A stretch of DNA of 6,213 bases, from the NCBI GenBank assembly GCA_002292975.1, contig DBCI01000027.1:513-6725 (forward strand), written 5' to 3'. The notes beneath the pieces were generated by a model that worked only from the letters and a program-made list of their open reading frames with translations, searched no databases and was not told the DNA's origin. The stretch is from Polynucleobacter sp. UBA962 (GTDB taxonomy: Bacteria; Pseudomonadota; Gammaproteobacteria; Burkholderiales; Burkholderiaceae). The translations under genes and the position numbers were made by a program. Of this stretch, positions 1-5,293 are shown piece by piece; within the stretch, counting starts at the first letter, position 1; the number at the start of each line of letters is the position of its first letter.

Positions 1-912
1 AAGCATGCGTTTTGCCTTTTCGATCGAAAGCGTAAACGGATATGCCGTGGTTCGTACTGCTTCTCTTACCAATGGGGGGTCGCCCTTCAGTGGTAAGTAG
101 TTCCAACCATTTTCGGTAAAGCGGGCCAATGGCCAAGCTACTGTCCGAGGTATTGAAAGTGTTGGGACTCGGTAGCGTCCAGCCTCCAAACGTTGGGTCA
201 TCCACCCCCGAAAACTCATGATCTCATTATCGGCAATAAAAAATGCTTCCGCACTTGCTGAGCTTTGCAATGCTAAACAAATCGCATCGCATAAATTGCC
301 GATATAACAACTTGAATATAAATATTCCCCTTGATTAAACCACCCAAATTTTCCCTGATTTGCAGCAGGACCGATTTGGCGATCGACCAAATCTCCTAGT
401 CCCCAAACAAATGCAGGACGTAATATCACTGTTGCAAGTTGTGCCGTATTTGCGCTTATTACAATCCGCTCAGCCTGTGCCTTGGAGTGTGCAAAGCGCA
501 TTTCAACGCGCTGGCATAATGGCATTTGTTCTTGAGCATCGTATAGCGCACAACGTTCATTGAGAACGACACTCGCCGTACTCATATGTATAAAACGCTT
601 TATACCTGTGGCTTGCGCGGCCTCGATTAATTTCTTAGTGAGCCCAATATTGATCCCTTGGAATAAGGCTGGTGAACCCCATAGGCGTACATGTGCTGCA
701 CAATGCACCACAGCATCGTGCCCACTGAGTGCGGTATTAAGATCAATCACTTCATTTAAATTACCTCGAACAGTTTCAATCCCCAGAGCCTGAAGTCGCC
801 TCTCTTCTTGCGCCGAACGTATCGCGGCAGTAAGTCGATGCCCATCGGCAGACAACCGAATTAATGCATGTCTGCCAATAAAACCTTCGGCCCCAGTTAT
901 AAATATTCTCAT
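1..912 (-). CDS. NAD(P)-dependent epimerase/dehydratase (extended SDR), 3' end cut by window edge
   Basis: 304 codons are open from the ATG at 912-910 to base 1 with no stop, so only the C-terminus is missing; family members are usually a little over 300 residues. The N-terminus MRIFITGAEGFIG carries the Rossmann dinucleotide motif GxxGxxG (G7, G10, G13). Further extended-SDR landmarks are VVHCAA at 68-73, the HMSTAS strand at 109-114 (usual position of the catalytic Ser/Thr), AHSKAQAE at 141-148 with the active-site Lys at 144, and LRPAFVWG at 164-171. The normal YxxxK tyrosine is Phe140 (TTT, bases 495-493), so classical Tyr-dependent redox chemistry is doubtful. The substrate cannot be told from sequence; sugar-nucleotide epimerases and 3-beta-HSD-like enzymes both belong to this fold. 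No good Shine-Dalgarno precedes the ATG. It is divergent from the SMR gene across 47 bases. Family call is firm; function is unknown. Confidence 0.88.
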   Translation of the reverse strand, partial: MRIFITGAEGFIGRHALIRLSADGHRLTAAIRSAQEERRLQALGIETVRGNLNEVIDLNTALSGHDAVVHCAAHVRLWGSPALFQGINIGLTKKLIEAAQATGIKRFIHMSTASVVLNERCALYDAQEQMPLCQRVEMRFAHSKAQAERIVISANTAQLATVILRPAFVWGLGDLVDRQIGPAANQGKFGWFNQGEYLYSSCYIGNLCDAICLALQSSASAEAFFIADNEIMSFRGWMTQRLEAGRYRVPTLSIPRTVAWPLARFTENGWNYLPLKGDPPLVREAVRTTAYPFTLSIEKAKRML

Positions 913-959
913 CTTTGCTATGCTAGCTTACTTGTTTCTTTTTTCTCTTTGAGCACTTA

Positions 960-1280
960 ATGAGTATCTACTGGATTGCACTTTTATTGGCGGGTCTTTG
1001 TGAGATTGGCTGGCCGCTCGGCCTCAAGCTAGCCGACCTGCCAAACATGAGAGCCTGGGGTCTTTTGTTAGCTATTGTTAGCATGACCCTTAGCGGTTTT
1101 TTATTGTGGTACTCCCTCAAAGAAATTCCGATCGGAACTGCTTATGCGGTATGGACTTCGATTGGGGCGGTGGGCACATTCACCATTGGGGTTCTCGTTT
1201 TTGGGGATCCTAATATTGCAATCCGCTGGGCTGGTGTAGCACTAATCCTGCTTGGCGTTATTTTATTAAAGATGGGTTAG
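960..1280 (+). CDS. sugE: SMR-family transporter, SugE/Gdx (guanidinium exporter) type
   Basis: The 106-residue protein has the length and four-helix layout of small multidrug resistance proteins: helices about 3-21, 33-51, 58-80 and 85-105. The essential membrane Glu of the family is E15 (AGLCEIGW), with W18 following. Loop 2-3 and helix 3 read GTAYAVWTSIGAVGT (59-73), which matches the SugE/Gdx branch rather than the EmrE branch. Gdx proteins work as dual-topology homodimers in the inner membrane, exchanging protons for guanidinium; EmrE-like members export quaternary ammonium compounds. The substrate is therefore inferred from subtype. The ATG is preceded by only a weak GAG at about 8 bases. 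It is the only plus-strand gene I accept here. Its stop lies 5 bases from the stop of the convergent aquaporin gene. The 47-base leader is too short for a guanidine riboswitch. Confidence 0.9.
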   Translation: MSIYWIALLLAGLCEIGWPLGLKLADLPNMRAWGLLLAIVSMTLSGFLLWYSLKEIPIGTAYAVWTSIGAVGTFTIGVLVFGDPNIAIRWAGVALILLGVILLKMG

Positions 1281-1285
1281 GGCCT

Positions 1286-1942
1286 CTACTTACTGCGGTC
1301 AACTCTTTTACCAGCCTCTAATATCAAACCTACAAGTACAACCGCCAAAATCTGCGCAGCAATAAATCCCATAACACCATCAGGAGATATTCCAACAAAG
1401 GTATTGGTAAAACTGCGTGCGATGGTAACTGCTGGATTTGCAAAAAAGGTGGAGGATGTAAACCAATAGCCTGCGGTTACCGTCAAGGCAACTAGCATTG
1501 CAATTTTTTCTTTAGCTAACTTGTCACCGATGTATATTACGCCGAGCAGTATCAGTGTGGAGATGAACTCACTTGTCCATATTCCAAAACCATCCCGAGC
1601 CTTACTTGACTCCTGAATAATTTCAAGCCCAAATAAGATGTGGGTTATCAAAACACCGGCTATAGCACCCAAGAACTGGCAGGCCCAATAGATATAGAGT
1701 TCACTGGTTTTGAGTCGACCAATCTTCCAAAACATTGCGCTCACCACAGGATTGAAATGAGCGCCCGAAAGTGGGCCCAATAGACTGATTAAGACATATA
1801 GGGCAGCGCCTGTGGCAATACTGTTTCCGAGCAAGGCAACAGCTGCATTACCCTGACCAAGAGACTCGCCCATAATGCCCGAGCCTGTCACCACTGCTAA
1901 CAATACTGCTGTGCCCAAAAACTCGCATAAATATCGCATCAT
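1286..1942 (-). CDS. aqpS: AqpS-type aquaglyceroporin of the ars operon
   Basis: A 218-residue MIP-family channel with six predicted helices (about 4-24, 38-57, 83-104, 122-140, 146-163, 190-208). It has the two half-helix signatures: HFNPVVS with N64-P65-V66 in place of NPA, and FANPAVTIAR with N169-P170-A171. The residue directly after the second NPA, the Arg of the aromatic/arginine filter in ordinary aquaporins, is Val172, which should widen and neutralise the pore. To my recollection Sinorhizobium meliloti AqpS also has Val at this point. Being last in arsR-arsI-arsC-aqpS, it most likely passes As(OH)3, and perhaps methylarsenicals, down their gradient after ArsC or ArsI has acted. Its ATG overlaps the arsC stop (ATGA, 1942-1939), so translational coupling is likely; a second ATG follows immediately. 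A glycerol or water channel role is the less likely alternative. Confidence 0.88.
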   Translation of the reverse strand: MMRYLCEFLGTAVLLAVVTGSGIMGESLGQGNAAVALLGNSIATGAALYVLISLLGPLSGAHFNPVVSAMFWKIGRLKTSELYIYWACQFLGAIAGVLITHILFGLEIIQESSKARDGFGIWTSEFISTLILLGVIYIGDKLAKEKIAMLVALTVTAGYWFTSSTFFANPAVTIARSFTNTFVGISPDGVMGFIAAQILAVVLVGLILEAGKRVDRSK

Positions 1943-2418
1943 GCTTTGCGATGGATCTCTTTGAGGCTTATGGAATTTAATGTATCAAGTGGCATTTCCG
2001 CCAATAGATCAATTCTCTTTTTAAGGCCATTCATAACCTCGACAAAGGCAGCTTTTTTATCCAAATCAGACCCCTCGACTTTGGACGGATCCGGAAATCC
2101 CCAATGTGCAGTTGCAGGGTTGCCTGGCCAAATAGGGCATACCTCACCTGCGGCGTTATCGCATACGGTCACAATGAAATCCATTTTCGGCGCCTCAGGT
2201 AAGCCAAACTCATCCCAATTCTTTGAGCGTAATCGGGTAGAGTCATAGCCCATCTCAATGGCTAATTCTTTTGCAAAGGGATTTACTGCTGTGCCTGGTG
2301 TTGAGCCTGCCGAATAACCGATAAATTTACCGCTTGGGTGAGTCGAGGCAAGCGCCTCACCTAATACCGAACGTGCAGAGTTATGGGTGCAGAGAAATAA
2401 GATGTTGTATTTGTTCAT
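1939..2418 (-). CDS. arsC: Arsenate reductase ArsC, LMW-phosphatase type
   Basis: The 159-residue protein belongs to the low-molecular-weight phosphatase fold group of arsenate reductases (thioredoxin-linked class), not the glutaredoxin-linked E. coli plasmid type. It starts with strand NILFLC followed by the CX5R loop CTHNSAR (C10-R16), whose Cys attacks arsenate. Two further Cys, C86 (VTVCDN) and C94 (EVCPIWPG), lie where the family has its resolving pair. FPDPSK contains the probable general-acid D110. Product is cytoplasmic arsenite. AAGGAAA at 2433-2427, 8 bases before the ATG, is a good ribosome binding site. The gene starts 18 bases after arsI and overlaps aqpS by ATGA. The ArsC-AqpS pair is an established route in which the arsenite made leaves by channel rather than pump. 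Confidence is high from motif and context. Confidence 0.95.
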   Translation of the reverse strand: MNKYNILFLCTHNSARSVLGEALASTHPSGKFIGYSAGSTPGTAVNPFAKELAIEMGYDSTRLRSKNWDEFGLPEAPKMDFIVTVCDNAAGEVCPIWPGNPATAHWGFPDPSKVEGSDLDKKAAFVEVMNGLKKRIDLLAEMPLDTLNSISLKEIHRKA

Positions 2419-2436
2419 CTCGAAGATTTCCTTTAC

Positions 2437-2898
2437 TTAAGAACAAGATGTTTTACGAATCGTCGGCATGGAGACAGTCGCCAGTGGCGTCGGTACACAA
2501 CAGGCACTATTTGCCACGGACTCATGATTAAATACTGGGATTGAGTCCAGTGTATGAAAAGTCTCCCAGGCTATTCCAGCTGGATCATTCATCCAATATT
2601 TATCGGAACTCGCATAGCAACAGGCTGCATCGACTTCTTCTATTAGCTCACCCTCAATTTGTTCGAGTCGATCTTTCATTTCTGCTAACTCGGTCTCGTC
2701 ATCCACTTGGATTCCTAAATGATTAACACCAAGTACCGCACCGCGTGCAGAAATCGCAAAGTTGATCTTTGGATCCTCAAGCTGCCATTTGGCGTAGTCG
2801 CTTTTAATAACCGTTGGCTCTGAAGCAAACATTTTTGAGTAAAACGGTATGCTTGCGGCTATATTCGGTACTGATACATGAATATGCATTCGTTTCAT
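2437..2898 (-). CDS. arsI: ArsI/CadI-family VOC metalloenzyme, probable C-As lyase
   Basis: Starting at the ATG 2898-2896 the protein has 153 residues and begins MKRMHIHVSVPNI, the normal family N-terminus. This ATG overlaps the arsR stop (ATGA). The frame stays open upstream to an ATG at 2952, but that stretch lies inside arsR and is not family-like. The vicinal-oxygen-chelate fold shows metal-ligand candidates H5, H60 (VNHLGIQV) and E112 (WETF). The diagnostic Cys pair C93-C94 sits in DAACCYASSDKYW, followed by NDPAGIAWE. In ArsI this pair holds trivalent methyl- or aryl-arsenicals while the Fe(II) site uses O2 to break the C-As bond, releasing arsenite. CadI-type relatives have been linked to cadmium, so the lyase assignment rests on the CC motif plus the ars context. 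The C-terminal tail adds C133-C134 and C152. Confidence 0.88.
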   Translation of the reverse strand: MKRMHIHVSVPNIAASIPFYSKMFASEPTVIKSDYAKWQLEDPKINFAISARGAVLGVNHLGIQVDDETELAEMKDRLEQIEGELIEEVDAACCYASSDKYWMNDPAGIAWETFHTLDSIPVFNHESVANSACCVPTPLATVSMPTIRKTSCS

Positions 2899-3221
2899 TG
2901 ACAATTCACTGCCTTTCTTTTTCTCGTAATACATGGCTGCCCTCCACAGCAATTTTCTAAAAGGAAATTACTCAATCCTTCTACTAATTTGGCGTTGGGG
3001 CTGTAAATTAAATAGCGGCTTTGGCGTTCTACCAACACTAAATTAGCCTGCACTAACTCCTTAAGATGAAAGCTCAAAGTGGCGTTTGGTATACCTAATT
3101 TTTCAACGATTTCTCCGGGTGTGACCCCGCCATTACCCTTTTGTACGATTAAACGAAATATATTTAAGCGCGACTCTTGTCCTAAGGCTAAAAATACCCG
3201 AATGGCATCTGTGTTTTTCAT
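2895..3221 (-). CDS. arsR: ArsR-family arsenic-responsive repressor, C-terminal Cys-site type
   Basis: A 108-residue winged-helix repressor. ALGQESRLNIFRLIV (12-26) is the typical first helix pair, and the recognition region IPNATLSFHLKEL (44-56) has the ArsR helix-turn-helix pattern, followed by a beta wing around RQSRYLIYSP. The classic ELCVCDL metal site in the DNA-binding helix is absent. Instead Cys lie near the C-terminus, C91-C92-x4-C97 (NCCGGQPC), plus C107. This resembles the Acidithiobacillus-type ArsR, whose As(III) ligands are also a C-terminal Cys pair plus a third Cys. It should repress its own operon and dissociate on As(III) or MAs(III) binding. The palindrome at 3222-3241 directly before the ATG is the likely operator. 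No Shine-Dalgarno is visible and the transcript may be leaderless. It overlaps arsI by ATGA. Confidence 0.94.
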   Translation of the reverse strand: MKNTDAIRVFLALGQESRLNIFRLIVQKGNGGVTPGEIVEKLGIPNATLSFHLKELVQANLVLVERQSRYLIYSPNAKLVEGLSNFLLENCCGGQPCITRKRKAVNCQ

Positions 3222-3241
3222 ATTTCTAATTATATAGAAAT
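3222..3241 (-). promoter_or_regulatory. arsR operon operator overlapping the -10 box
   Basis: Read on the minus strand, perfect 7-base arms ATTTCTA and TAGAAAT flank the six bases TATAAT (3234-3229), which is an exact sigma-70 -10 consensus. The palindrome touches the arsR ATG (3221). Transcription from this -10 would begin about 6-8 bases downstream, at or next to the A of the ATG, leaving no room for a ribosome binding site. The -35 region 16-18 bases upstream (CATCGA or neighbouring frames) is poor. A symmetrical site on the -10 is where a dimeric ArsR repressor would block RNA polymerase. The symmetry and the box are seen directly; binding by ArsR is inferred from position. Confidence 0.7.
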
Positions 3242-3243
3242 AT

Positions 3244-3261
3244 ATGACATTTCGATGACAT
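3244..3261 (-). repeat. Direct repeat upstream of the ars promoter (two ATGTCAT copies)
   Basis: Minus-strand ATGTCAT occurs twice (3261-3255 and 3250-3244), separated by CGAA, giving a period of 11 bases, close to one helical turn. It covers the expected -35 region of the arsR promoter. Same-face tandem heptamers can be an activator or second regulator site, and the poor -35 would suit activation. It could also be chance in AT-rich DNA. Confidence 0.4.
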
Positions 3262-3279
3262 CAGCTTAAGGCAATGGTT

Positions 3280-3480
3280 TTACTGATTGTTGCGTTTCGC
3301 TTTACTATCTGCAGGAACGTTGATGTATTCAAATGGGCAATGTCGACATGCATTGCCGCAACATGTTCCGCGCTTTAAGTGCGCCTTGCTGGTAAGCACT
3401 ATATATCCAGAATCAGGATCGATATACGAATCTTGATTGTTATCGCAAGCCCGCTGATGAAGCTCTTCCATAGGGCTCAT
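3280..3480 (-). CDS. DUF5522 family protein with tetracysteine motif
   Basis: A 66-residue protein matching the small DUF5522 pattern: a Tyr-x-Asp-Pro-Asp-x-Gly-Tyr segment (YIDPDSGYIVLT, 19-30), then HLKRGTCCGNACRHCPF (34-50). The four Cys C40, C41, C45 and C48, with H47, look like a zinc or iron-sulphur ligand set, but no function is established for the family as far as I know. ATG 3480 and the in-frame ATG at 3471 are both plausible starts; the second gives the MEELHQRAC beginning common in relatives. Neither has a strong ribosome binding site, whereas an 18-codon ORF ending 2 bases upstream does. It lies upstream of arsR in the same orientation, with no terminator seen between, so read-through into the ars operon is possible. 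Confidence 0.82.
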   Translation of the reverse strand: MSPMEELHQRACDNNQDSYIDPDSGYIVLTSKAHLKRGTCCGNACRHCPFEYINVPADSKAKRNNQ

Positions 3481-3482
3481 GT

Positions 3483-3539
3483 CTAGCTGCTGAATTGCAT
3501 TACAAAGAATTGAGTGCTCACTGTCTTTTTTCTTGTCAT
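3483..3539 (-). CDS. Possible 18-codon leader ORF before the DUF5522 gene
   Basis: ATG at 3539-3537, TAG at 3485-3483, encoding MTRKKTVSTQFFVMQFSS. It is preceded by GAGGAG (minus strand, 3551-3546) at a spacing of 6 bases, the best Shine-Dalgarno of this part of the window. The stop lies 2 bases before the DUF5522 ATG, a spacing suited to re-initiation. The peptide is basic then hydrophobic and resembles no family I know. It may be a coupling leader; alternatively the strong site is chance. Confidence 0.35.
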   Translation of the reverse strand: MTRKKTVSTQFFVMQFSS

Positions 3540-3596
3540 TTTTAGCTCCTCGTGCAACTTATATAAAATGAATAACAACCCGCGCGTATGCTTCTG

Positions 3597-3995
3597 TTAA
3601 TTCTGCAGAATTTCACTGATCTCAATTAAATTAAAGTCTGGATCTCGCACGTATACAGAATTTATCTTGGCAGTCGCACCTGTTCTTATAATTGGCCCCT
3701 CAATAATTGGCCATTTTGCCTGTTTTAACCGTTCAATTACTTGGATTAAGGGGCGATCCGCAATAAAACACAGGTCTAACGATCCTGGCGTTGGAATATC
3801 TGCCTTTGGCTCAAATTCTTTTCCCTTGATATGAAGATTAATTTTTTGATTACCAAACTTAAATGCTTTACGCTCAATGGGCGGGGTTCCGCCCACAAAA
3901 GATTCTAGTGTCATACCCAAAACCTGCGTATAAAAATAAATGCAATCGGTTTCTTTGGCGGTTGTTAGAACCAAGTGGTCAAGATGATCAATCAT
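3597..3995 (-). CDS. VOC-family (glyoxalase/dioxygenase superfamily) protein, GLOD5-like
   Basis: The 132-residue single VOC unit begins IDHLDHLVLT and continues with the paired beta-alpha-beta-beta-beta modules: FYTQVLGM (21-28), INLHIKGKEFEPKA (52-65), GSLDLCFIA (71-79), GPIIRTGA (100-107) and VRDPDFNLIEIS (116-127). Metal-ligand candidates are H7, H55 and E125. The order and wording of these blocks match the group annotated as VOC family virulence protein or GLOD5-like. Its substrate is not known to me; general glyoxalase I activity should not be assumed from the fold. Like ArsI it is a VOC protein, but it lacks the CC pair and is separated from the ars genes by the DUF5522 gene, so I do not place it in arsenic metabolism. 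No strong ribosome binding site precedes the ATG. Confidence 0.87.
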   Translation of the reverse strand: MIDHLDHLVLTTAKETDCIYFYTQVLGMTLESFVGGTPPIERKAFKFGNQKINLHIKGKEFEPKADIPTPGSLDLCFIADRPLIQVIERLKQAKWPIIEGPIIRTGATAKINSVYVRDPDFNLIEISEILQN

Positions 3996-4058
3996 CGCAA
4001 TATCTTACCCATAAATGGAAAGCCTGCCGATTGAACTAACTCCCAGCAGTTGGGCTGT

Positions 4059-4442
4059 TCACTTAGGTGAGCATGGCCACTTTTGAACTAGGGCATCAAA
4101 GACAAGAGAGGCAAAAGCTTCATTCATTCGTTTTGGTTGAGTGGCAACATAATCTCTGACTACTTGAGCACGCTCTTTAATATCAACACTTTGGGGGACA
4201 CAAATTTTTTTGTCGTAATGAGCGTTATCTTCTACCCCCAAAATAATCCCAATACATAATCCTTGATTAAAGTTTTCTGCCTTTGCTTTACTACCTGCTA
4301 TCTCACTACATACCAAGTTGAGTCTTGCTGTAGATAAATCGGGCATAGTATTCATATTAAAAGCTCCTGCAGCCCAAGAGGGGCTTGCATATAAAAAAGC
4401 AAGGAGTATGGTCAAAACGTTGCCGCTAAGTTTGTGATTCAT
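4059..4442 (-). CDS. Secreted Rap1a/Tai-type immunity-family protein
   Basis: A 127-residue precursor with an N-terminal signal peptide: basic MNHK, hydrophobic core about 9-18, and cleavage expected after SWA24. The mature part has four Cys (C45, C63, C81, C124), enough for two disulfides in the periplasm. The pattern CIGIILGVEDNAHYD (63-77), ICVPQSV (80-86), VVRDYVATQP (94-103) and the terminal KWPC (121-124) matches the Rap1a/Tai family, whose founders are immunity proteins against type VI amidase effectors. No effector or T6SS gene is in this window. Many family members occur singly and have no proven role, so only the family is claimed. The start is fixed by the signal peptide, although no Shine-Dalgarno is visible. 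Confidence 0.8.
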   Translation of the reverse strand: MNHKLSGNVLTILLAFLYASPSWAAGAFNMNTMPDLSTARLNLVCSEIAGSKAKAENFNQGLCIGIILGVEDNAHYDKKICVPQSVDIKERAQVVRDYVATQPKRMNEAFASLVFDALVQKWPCSPK

Positions 4443-4665
4443 ATACGGAGTGTAATTAAAAACCTTTCAAAGATGGTATATAAAATCTTAGTGCCCCGTG
4501 GCGAAATCAAATAGCCAATACCAGGGATGCCTAACACTGTCTTTTGACCATCCCTTTAACTGGCGCTTGATTGCTACTGGATAGAAATAGGCTACCTGCA
4601 CTGGGTCACCATTACCCACTAAGCAAGCTGGCTTACTAGGTTCGCCGTCTTAATTTAGTCTGACT
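4443..4665. other. 223-base intergenic region with a possible gene remnant on the minus strand
   Basis: This gap between the Rap1a-type gene and the EF-hand gene holds repeat copy C. On the minus strand it also holds a 53-codon open frame (4649-4488) from stop to stop, with no ATG. Its translation includes DPVQVAYFYPVAIKRQ and HPWYWLFDF, unusually rich in Trp and Tyr for random frames, which could be the end of a decayed gene. The last codons run through the tRNA-like sequence. I recognise no family, and no start codon or ribosome binding site supports current expression. Confidence 0.3.
4486..4516 (-). repeat. Degenerate tRNA 3'-end-like fragment, copy C
   Basis: Read on the minus strand these 31 bases align with a betaproteobacterial tRNA-Phe-type 3' end (T-arm, acceptor strand, ACCA, then AGA) at 23 of 31 positions by eye, against a consensus I recall rather than looked up. 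The T-loop-like TTTGATT is intact in length here. Over its first 25 plus-strand bases it matches copy B (5896-5938) at 19. It is the most decayed of three same-orientation copies and would be unconvincing alone. Confidence 0.4.
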
Positions 4666-4944
4666 TTACTCAGTCCAATTTTTAGATGGGCTATTAACTG
4701 CCTCATTCCATGTAATGAAACCACTGCGGTCTTTATCAATAAGGTTAAATTCAGCTTCAGAAATGCCAGCCTTTTTTGCCTCTTCTTTTGATATTTGTTT
4801 ATCCCCGTTAAAATCAATTTTTTTAAAACTATATTTTTTAACTACTGTTGGCTTTGCACCGTCTGGTGCTGGGGTAGTTGCTTGTGAAAAAACTGTTATT
4901 GGTAATAAACAGGCTATGACTGTTGCGATCTTGATAAATTTCAT
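4666..4944 (-). CDS. Small secreted EF-hand calcium-binding protein
   Basis: A 92-residue precursor. Residues 1-20 form a signal peptide (MKFIKIATVIACLLPITVFS) with cleavage near 20-22. A Pro/Ala/Thr linker follows, then one EF-hand pair. Loop 1 is DFNGDKQISKEE (44-55) with acidic or polar ligands at positions 1, 3, 5, 9 and 12. Loop 2 is DKDRSGFITWNE (70-81) with D, D, S and the terminal E. Both keep the Gly-Ile or equivalent core, so Ca2+ binding is likely, in the periplasm or outside the cell. GGAGA at 4955-4951 is a good ribosome binding site, 6 bases from the ATG. It stands alone: the next gene upstream is more than 350 bases away. The binding partner is unknown. Confidence 0.9.
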   Translation of the reverse strand: MKFIKIATVIACLLPITVFSQATTPAPDGAKPTVVKKYSFKKIDFNGDKQISKEEAKKAGISEAEFNLIDKDRSGFITWNEAVNSPSKNWTE

Positions 4945-5220
4945 TTTTATTCTCCAAGTTAATTATGTTTTTAATTTCACAATTATGAGCAAATAAAACA
5001 CTATTGGCTTTACTCTTCATTGCAATTAATCTAAAGGCTCTATTAAATATAATACTGAGCTAAATGATATTGGTCAAAGACTTTATTGAACATTTGATCC
5101 AAGCCAATCATGAACGCCTGATACGATTACATTGCTGGATATTTGAGAAGTTAAAGGCCTCTTGTTTTCTGATTTGCGCAATCCCAATCAACGGAGTCTT
5201 TAAATTAGTTCAGGGCTCTG

Positions 5221-5246
5221 AAAAGAAGCGCCACAGGCTTTCTTTT
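5221..5246 (-). terminator. Probable hairpin terminator after DUF2165
   Basis: On the plus strand AAAAGAAG, a bulged C, GCC, loop ACA, then GGC and TTTCTTTT form a 3-GC-pair plus 8-pair stem with one bulge and a G-T pair. Both flanks are A/T runs, so it can act in either direction. On the minus strand it lies 52 bases after the DUF2165 stop, just past repeat copy A. The GC core is short, so efficiency is uncertain. Confidence 0.45.
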
Positions 5247-5250
5247 TGTA

Positions 5251-5293
5251 TCTTGGTGGCCCGGGGCTATATCGACCAGGGGCCAGGATGTCT
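5251..5293 (-). repeat. tRNA 3'-end-like fragment, copy A
   Basis: 43 bases matching copy B (5896-5938) at 34 positions without gaps. Minus strand, it ends in CCCCGGGCCACCA, like the acceptor strand plus CCA of a tRNA-Phe-type gene, and matches the recalled T-arm to ACCAAGA consensus at 23 of 28. The T-stem and loop are altered, so it cannot be a working tRNA, and no 5' half is present. It begins 4 bases after the DUF2165 stop codon. Antisense translation gives LVARGYIDQ, a variant of the familiar antisense-tRNA peptide LVARGGIEPP. Confidence 0.65.

Noticed and set aside
913..959. Guanidine riboswitch ahead of the SugE/Gdx gene
   Set aside because: Only 47 bases separate the two divergent genes, too short for any known class I-type aptamer, and no characteristic stem is visible.
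1946..2248. Plus-strand 100-codon frame over arsC
   Set aside because: Antisense shadow of a gene with intact catalytic motifs; no recognisable protein. The plus-strand frames at 360-563, 560-793, 2334-2531, 2541-2726, 4715-4996 and 5305-5523 were dropped for the same reason.
2899..2952. Upstream ATG extending ArsI by 18 residues
   Set aside because: The extension lies wholly in the arsR coding sequence and is unlike the family. The ATG at 2898 gives the standard N-terminus and an ATGA overlap with arsR.
4042..4054. CCCA...TGGG hairpin between the Rap1a-type and VOC genes
   Set aside because: Only four base pairs and no following T run on either strand, so it was not called a terminator.
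4529..4535. GTTAGGC on the minus strand next to ATC, like the core of an integron attC site, within an array of small genes
   Set aside because: No inverse-core partner or folded L/R boxes of the right spacing were found, and the other two inter-gene repeats lack any GTTRRRY core. A 7-base match is expected by chance.
4838..5020. Minus-strand 60-codon frame overlapping the EF-hand start
   Set aside because: Out of frame with the clear signal-peptide gene that has its own ribosome binding site; no family.
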